A stretch of 64,000 nucleotides of DNA from Apostichopus parvimensis (Eukaryota; Echinodermata; Holothuroidea; Aspidochirotida; Stichopodidae), in assembly GCA_000934455.1 (NCBI GenBank), contig KN889449.1, positions 62,001 through 126,000 on the forward strand, in the 5' to 3' direction. The notes beneath the pieces were generated by a model that saw only the letters and a list, made by a program, of their open reading frames with translations, searched no databases and had not been told where the DNA came from. Positions 60,611 to 64,000 of the stretch are shown piece after piece. Position 1 is the first letter of the stretch; each line of letters begins with the position of its first letter. The position numbers and the translations under genes are program-made.

Positions 60611-60962
60611 TGAAAAAAAACACTTTGAATTGTACTTCCTGAAAAATACTACGCCTAGCTTCTTCAGTCTTATCTTTTGGAATCGCATTAAGAAAGTCGT
60701 ACGTGATGTTTTCGAAATTCGAGGCCTGAAGCCTAGGCCAAAAAATATTCAATCAATGATAGCCTCAGTTAGACTAGAGTTAGAATATGCCTAGTACTAG
60801 TGATACTGATAGAGGCCGGCCACCGAAGTAGTAATAGGCCTAGTCTTTCATAAAACTTCAAATGCTAAATTCATACAATAAGTGTTACGTAGCACTGTTA
60901 TTTTCGGCTTACAGTGCTGCATATCGGAATCATATAAAACCGAGACACTCAGAAAAAAAGAA
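60611..60962. other. no recognisable gene
   Basis: A 67-codon plus-strand frame (60591-60794) overlaps the end of the repeat array. No family or splice evidence supports it. Confidence 0.35.
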
Positions 60963-60966
60963 ACAT

Positions 60967-61461
60967 TGTGTTCAATACTCACCGAATAATTTATTAGGAC
61001 AGGCGTCTACAGAATCGTTCTAGTACAGTGGCTATAGTAGCACATGATATGTACGGCCACGGAACGGGTACGTAACTTGTAACATACAAGGCTTGCCTGG
61101 AACAACATTTTGTGGAAGTGTGTATGAGGGCGCTGTTGATACACAATGTACTATTGACAGACTTAACACACTGGATACATTGCAACATACGCTGTACGGT
61201 TCAATCGTGGTAGAGCAAAACAGGCACGGAATCATTGTATAGCGCCACTATTAGGTCCAAAATATGCTGTTCCCATTGTTAAAATAACCGGGGACCGTCC
61301 GCGTTTCCCGAGGCGTCCGCGATAGACAGGTGTGTATTCACATTTTCGTCCGCGGTTGAGGGTAATTGCCAACTCACACCACACATACGGGTTTCGCATA
61401 CCTTTGGGAGGACCAATTTCGAAACCGGCCCCAAACATTGTGGAGAGGACCACTACTTACA
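60967..61461 (-). mobile_element. solo LTR candidate (fossil)
   Basis: 495 bp running TGTGTTC...CTTACA (TG...CA) between two copies of ACAT (60963-60966 and 61462-61465), a 4-bp target duplication. On the minus strand AATAAA lies about 30 bp before the end, as expected of an LTR read from that strand. It is GC-richer than its flanks. No internal genes. Family not determined. Confidence 0.6.
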
Positions 61462-61465
61462 ACAT

Positions 61466-62739
61466 TACTTCGTGAGTGTTTTGAATTGTCTGATCATATC
61501 GTGGGGGCAAGCAAAATGAAAACCATTTAAAGAATCAAACATGTTGCTTTAGGTTACCAGTTGTGTTGTATTAGTACGAGGACACTTGACTTGCAGGTAT
61601 TCATATACAACAGGGGACCTGATGAGGATGTGTTTGGTTTCTCACTGGGTCAGATGATTTGAAATAATAAAAATATACCCAAGAGCAGTAACTGATACTT
61701 GACAGGTTTGTCTGTACAGGATGAATCACTGTTTTCTGCAGTATACTTTTGCACATTAAGGTTCTTTTGCCAGATAAATTTTGATAGGGCAGTAAAACTT
61801 ATTTTACATTACATAGGATCTCAAAACATGCACCTAATGTTTACATGTTTAAAACCTCTCTGGGTAATATTGGCAGCGTCCACGTTTTTGCTGTTTTTAA
61901 ATGGGTGATGTTGACTATGACACGGAAAGAAAACACACAAAGATCAGTATCACGTTTGACTTTTCTTTAAGAACAGAATTTAACAAAACAGGAAGTTAAC
62001 ATAAAACAATAATTTCTCTCATCTTTGGTAGGTAGCCTATCATTGCACTCTTTTCACATCAATATTTAGACACCAGCAAAACTGTTTATAGCCAGGATGA
62101 AGTGGACATTTCTGGAATCAGTAAATTTTGGTATTCAATCTGTCTTTCATAAGAGTCAACTGTTTGGTGCTTGTGAAACAGCGTCCACCTTTCGGAAAAA
62201 GAATGCAATGCATCAATGGGTTTGTGCTAAAAAATCAAACTTAAATGTCAGAACTAATATTTAAATAATGGAGAAAGTCTTGAATGTGTCTTAACAAAAA
62301 TCAGCACTTCATCTTAGTCTGTCGCTTCAATACTTTGTGACCAATGTAGCTTATAGACTTCTACATATTAAACCATGATCGCATTAGGCAATTCCTTCTT
62401 AGGCCAAGTGATATTATGTAACAGGTTTGTCCCCTGCTTTAGCTGGTTACTTAGCTGGTTAGCTGCTTACTGTAGCGCTATTCAGCAAATTAACCATTGG
62501 CGGGGTAAGTTTATTAGGAAGCAGTCTTTCCATAAAATCTGCTGTTGGCTTCCCAGTTTCACAAAGGAACAATATGCATATGTGAACTTACGTGTCACTG
62601 TCATTGATTGATTAATCATTCAGTTTTAAATAAATAATAAAAGCAGTTAAGGACAATGTTATTTTGATGTACACAAATACTGCAAATTAGTATAATTTCA
62701 GCAGCGTATTAATTGTAAAACACACCTGGAACAATATAT
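61466..62739. other. no recognisable gene
   Basis: Only short chance frames. Nothing else was supported. Confidence 0.4.
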
Positions 62740-62820
62740 GATGAAACAAACATATAACTTGAAAAAGATGAAACAAACATATAACTTGAAAAAGATGAAA
62801 CAAAGATATAACTTTAAAAA
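62740..62820 (+). repeat. 27-bp minisatellite, three units
   Basis: Units begin 'gatgaaacaaacatataact' and end 'tgaaaaa'. The first two are identical, the third differs at two or three positions. A partial fourth unit follows. Confidence 0.9.
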
Positions 62821-62970
62821 GATGAAAGAAACCAAAAACATGAGTTTGAGCTCCCAAGGATTAAAACTAAAAAGCAGGTCGAAGTATTACCTACATGCAA
62901 TACTGTACATCCATAGCAGTACTATCCAATTATGAAGATTTGTGGTCCTTCATCTGAAAATTAGAGTGTA

Positions 62971-63340
62971 AACTGCCAAAAAAACAAGAACATTTCCACT
63001 TCAATGTGGAGAGTTGGTTAACTCCTTTAATTATCAATTGGTTGATATTTTCCTTTCCATTTTTCCTTTGTATTAGATTGTATGCAGGTCAACTTGAAAC
63101 TACCAAAAACAAGATGCTCTCCACTTCAATGTGGAGGGTCGGTCAAACTTTTTCGTTTACGACTGTGTTGCTAGTTTCCATGTTTGCCTTTGTATTAGAC
63201 TGTAAACAGGTGAAATTAAAACTACCGAAAAGAAGATGCTCTGCACTTTAATGTAGAGGGTTGGTTAACTCTTTTAATTATGAATGGGTTGCTACTTTCC
63301 TTCCAGTTTTTGTTCTTGTATTAGGTGGTATACTTTGTAT
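62971..63340 (+). repeat. about 125-bp tandem repeat, three units
   Basis: Units start near 62971, 63098 and 63220 with 'aactaccaaaa', contain 'ccacttcaatgtggag' (itself a small palindrome), 'ggttggttaactc.tttaatt' and 'cctttgtattaga'. Spacing 127 and 122 bp. Confidence 0.85.
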
Positions 63341-64000
63341 TTGAGTCCTTTCCAGTATCTTTGATTTAGCGTTTCTTGTGCAGCTAAACAGGAGTTGCAC
63401 TCTGACTTGTTTGGAGTTTCATGCAGTTGAAGAGGTTTTTTGAAGTGTGGAAGCACTGCTTCGTTTCAAATGCTGTCCATGCTCGCTTCTTCTTTTTCTT
63501 TTGTACACCTAGAAAGTAAAATAGAAAAAATAGCATTATTGAATTAACTCACACAAACTCACATTTTAGAGTTCACTACACCTTTGAAAATTACATGGCT
63601 GATTACCAACCTTCAATGCATTTTTTCAAGAACATGTTGTTTTTTACAAAATGAGCATGAATCATCTTATAGCCATGGTTGTAACATAGTATCTACATTA
63701 ACTATTCAGGAATTAGATCTATGATTATTGCCCACTAATTTTCATAGCAGGCATGTTTTTTTGTTACCTATGTATACATTTATCTACTGTACTAAATATA
63801 AAGTTATAATGCATAAATAAAATAAATTGAGAAGAATTATTGAATTGTAATTATGCAAAATTTTTCATAGCGATGAAATAAAGGACAAATTGATTTAGAC
63901 CGACTTTTATTGGTCACTGAATGAAACGACAACACCCAATATATGCTAAAATAATAGACGTGGCACAGCAGAGTTCATTATTTGCCACATTTAGGGTCGA
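63341..64000. other. no recognisable gene
   Basis: AT-rich DNA to the window end. Nothing was supported. Confidence 0.4.

Noticed and set aside
60591-60794. 67-codon plus-strand frame starting MSDKETAEKK
   Set aside because: Its start is part of the 215-bp tandem repeat unit and the rest has no recognisable content.
61232-61453. 73-codon minus-strand frame rich in Arg/Gly
   Set aside because: Lies wholly inside the solo LTR candidate; GC-rich sequence keeps frames open by chance.

Overview
The window looks like nuclear DNA of a marine invertebrate, probably a deuterostome and perhaps an echinoderm. The grounds are split genes with GT-AG introns, AT-rich intergenic DNA, frequent 'taggcct/aggccta' words, and a dense mix of BEL/Pao, Ty3/gypsy, LINE, hAT and other DNA-transposon families. 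The species is an inference. No bacterial-type feature, tRNA, rRNA or CRISPR array was seen. One run of 50 N lies at 9546-9595.
Layout. (1) 0.6-33.3 kb, plus strand: scattered exons of what looks like one long SAMD3-like gene (PB1-like N-terminus; 'PSFP' exon; 'YPWLFHEDE' exon; 'FGRIQG' exon; helical 'LKPIQ-RKL' exon; C-terminal exon). The junctions that can be tested are phase-compatible, but several exons carry a stop or frame slip, so it is probably a decayed gene. Its introns hold a BEL/Pao fossil (6.3-13.8 kb), an intronless 4-kb minus-strand gene (PIN-like motifs plus a CXC cysteine motif, 17.7-21.8 kb) between inverted repeats, and a DDE transposon with C2H2 fingers (27.8-31.4 kb). That transposon is itself split by a solo LTR with a 4-bp target duplication.
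(2) 35-42.9 kb: a LINE scrap, then a Ty3/gypsy fossil on the minus strand with two LTR copies. (3) 43-49 kb: poorly understood DNA with a possible spliced noncoding transcript, two unidentified minus-strand exons, a self-complementary CpG-rich element and AT-rich DNA.
(4) 49.9-55.9 kb, minus strand: the most interesting locus. A SET8/KMT5A-like SET domain is followed by an acidic/serine linker built from ~50-residue repeats, zinc-finger-like Cys/His motifs, a region that reads like the C-terminal half of a tyrosine recombinase (Crypton-like), and a Myb/SANT-like C-terminus. It has several frame breaks here.
(5) 56.5-60.6 kb: a ~215-bp tandem repeat array interrupted by a 3.05-kb hAT element with 12-bp terminal inverted repeats and a visible target duplication. 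(6) 61-64 kb: a second solo LTR and two minisatellites.
Most of the window is therefore mobile or formerly mobile DNA. The PIN/CXC gene and the SET/recombinase-like gene are the parts least explained by standard element catalogues.
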